From Ochrobactrum sp. CM-21-5 (GTDB taxonomy: Bacteria; Pseudomonadota; Alphaproteobacteria; Rhizobiales; Rhizobiaceae): a stretch of 64,000 nucleotides of DNA. Numbering within the stretch: the stretch's first letter is position 1; each line of letters begins with the position of its first letter. A program made the translations under genes and the position numbers. This document shows positions 62,986 to 64,000 of the stretch, piece by piece. The DNA is taken from the NCBI RefSeq assembly GCF_014253075.1, contig NZ_JACLZJ010000002.1:372001-436000 (forward strand). The letters are read 5' to 3'. The notes under the pieces were generated by a model. The model was not told the DNA's origin. It did no database searches and saw only the letters and a program-made list of their open reading frames with translations.

Positions 62986-64000
62986 TCAGCGGATGTATTC
63001 CATCATCCGGCTGCGGCTCAAAACCAGTTCCACACGATTGTCATCGAGCCGGTGCAGGCACACGCGCTTGGTCCACGGCCCATCGTGAAGCGTGAACAGC
63101 ATGCGCCCATTGCCGAGATCTTCCAGCGGCATCGCACGGCGCGTCGGGCCGACGCCCATAATCACATGACCGTTCTCGATCGCGAAACTCGCGCCGTGAA
63201 GTGGTGTTTTCCAACGACCGTCGAGCGCACCGTCCGCAGGCTTTGCCACAACGGGCTTCAAGCGGCGCGGTACATAGCCGATTTCGCCCTCCAGCTCTTC
63301 ACCTGTCCAGCGCAGTTTGACAGGCGAAGACGGCGATAGCGACGAAAACCAGCCATTGCCAATGTCGTACAGCGTGTCTTCGGAATCGAGATAATTGGCA
63401 ATGCCGTTGCGCATTTCCAGCCAGAAATGGCCGGTTTCCGTCACATAAAGCCCATCGGGAATGGTGCAGTTCGTGTCGGGCAGCGGCAAGCCATTGAGCG
63501 CCGCCATGCAGTCGCGCGCCATCTTGTAACTGTTGGTGTCTTCGCGATTGGAAACGACGACCATGCCGGTCTTGGCAATCGGATCAAGCAGAAAATAGCT
63601 CTTGTAGCCCGGATGTGAACCGCCGTGCCCGACAAAGCGCGTTCCGCCAACCTCGTTCCAACGCAGGCCAAGCCCGTAGCCGGTGGGCCGTCCATCCGCC
63701 AGAAACCGTTCTGCGGACAATGCGTCGAGCACGCCGCGAAACGCGCCTTCACCGTTGACAAGCATCTGCGCCCATTTCGTCAGCGCCATGCCGCTGCCAG
63801 CGAGACTCCCAGAAGCTGAGATATGCAATCCGGCTGCGCTCAGCTGCCACTTGTCGCCATGCTTCCAGTAACCAGGAGCCAGCCCCGCCACGGTGTCGTT
63901 CCAAACATCCGGCGCTTCCATGAAGATGTCCAGCGGACCGGCGATTTCGGCCTTGACGAAATCGTTGAAGCGGAAGCCCTTGCGCTCCAGCGCCGCCTCG
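62986..64000 (-). CDS. Beta-lactamase-fold serine hydrolase (D-aminopeptidase-like), 5' end missing
   Basis: The readable 338 codons continue open to the window edge, so the N-terminal part with the SxxK nucleophile lies outside. Inside are the HGG motif in VGHGGSHPGYKSYFLLDP (third motif of class C-like enzymes) and SGMALTKWAQML. A C-terminal beta-barrel domain follows (~NCTIPDGLYVTETGHFWLEM to the end). This two-part layout resembles the D-aminopeptidase and D-stereospecific esterase group known from Ochrobactrum. The exact activity is undetermined without the first half. Confidence 0.8.
   Translation of the reverse strand, partial: EAALERKGFRFNDFVKAEIAGPLDIFMEAPDVWNDTVAGLAPGYWKHGDKWQLSAAGLHISASGSLAGSGMALTKWAQMLVNGEGAFRGVLDALSAERFLADGRPTGYGLGLRWNEVGGTRFVGHGGSHPGYKSYFLLDPIAKTGMVVVSNREDTNSYKMARDCMAALNGLPLPDTNCTIPDGLYVTETGHFWLEMRNGIANYLDSEDTLYDIGNGWFSSLSPSSPVKLRWTGEELEGEIGYVPRRLKPVVAKPADGALDGRWKTPLHGASFAIENGHVIMGVGPTRRAMPLEDLGNGRMLFTLHDGPWTKRVCLHRLDDNRVELVLSRSRMMEYIR

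Overview
This is a chromosomal segment of an alphaproteobacterium. The gene content and order point to the Brucella/Ochrobactrum group (Brucellaceae), most likely the secondary chromosome. The evidence is the complete pca/pob supra-operon with PcaR, PcaQ and an AraC-type PobR, a sitABCD-like operon preceded by Mur-type boxes, the many periplasmic-binding-protein ABC operons, and the high-GC coding style. This assignment comes from pattern recognition; no search was run.

Region 1 (1-9.4 kb) is an accessory-looking patch that begins at a tRNA-Cys gene. It holds the tail of a phytase-like esterase, an A/T-richer unit (acetoacetate-decarboxylase-family protein, YkvI-like membrane transporter, XRE-cupin regulator), several small exported proteins, a possible TIR-like gene remnant, an NmrA-like reductase, an LprI-like protein, a PagL-like lipid A deacylase and a lipoprotein.

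Region 2 (9.6-18.4 kb) is a minus-strand operon for an exported molybdenum hydroxylase. It encodes a Tat-targeted molybdopterin subunit, a [2Fe-2S] subunit, a tri-haem cytochrome c, an XdhC-type maturation factor and a MocA-like nucleotidyltransferase. It faces a GntR/UTRA regulator, a TauE/SafE exporter and a DUF1634 membrane protein. A 38-bp perfect palindrome covers the GntR start codon.

Region 3 (18.5-25.2 kb) is a mixture: a LacI regulator, a TolC-like remnant, a flavodoxin-fold oxidoreductase divergent from a LysR regulator, a VOC protein, an RcnB-like protein, tRNA-Asn and an AraC regulator.

Region 4 (25.5-35.2 kb) holds two import systems. The first is a Mn/Fe sitABCD operon. The second is an Fe3+/polyamine-type ABC importer of unknown substrate, co-directional with a LacI regulator and a 2H-family cyclic phosphodiesterase. 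Two copies of one 14-bp inverted repeat precede the two parts of this second system.

Region 5 (35.2-45.5 kb) concerns amino acids and polyamines: an aldo-keto reductase, a DadA-like dehydrogenase, two tandem lysine/arginine/ornithine-type binding proteins, a saccharopine-dehydrogenase-family protein (possibly lysine 6-dehydrogenase) divergent from an Lrp regulator, and a four-gene polyamine-type ABC importer.

Region 6 (45.7-61.2 kb) is a full 4-hydroxybenzoate/protocatechuate branch of the beta-ketoadipate pathway. It contains pcaIJF with divergent pcaR, pobA with divergent pobR, and pcaDCHGB with divergent pcaQ. A LivJHMGF-type ABC importer follows, which may bring in the aromatic substrates. 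PobA makes protocatechuate, PcaGH opens the ring, PcaB, PcaC and PcaD give beta-ketoadipate, and PcaIJ and PcaF yield succinyl-CoA and acetyl-CoA.

Region 7 (61.2-64 kb) holds adenine deaminase and the 3' part of a beta-lactamase-fold serine hydrolase that runs off the window. No CRISPR array, insertion sequence, integrase or phage gene was seen.
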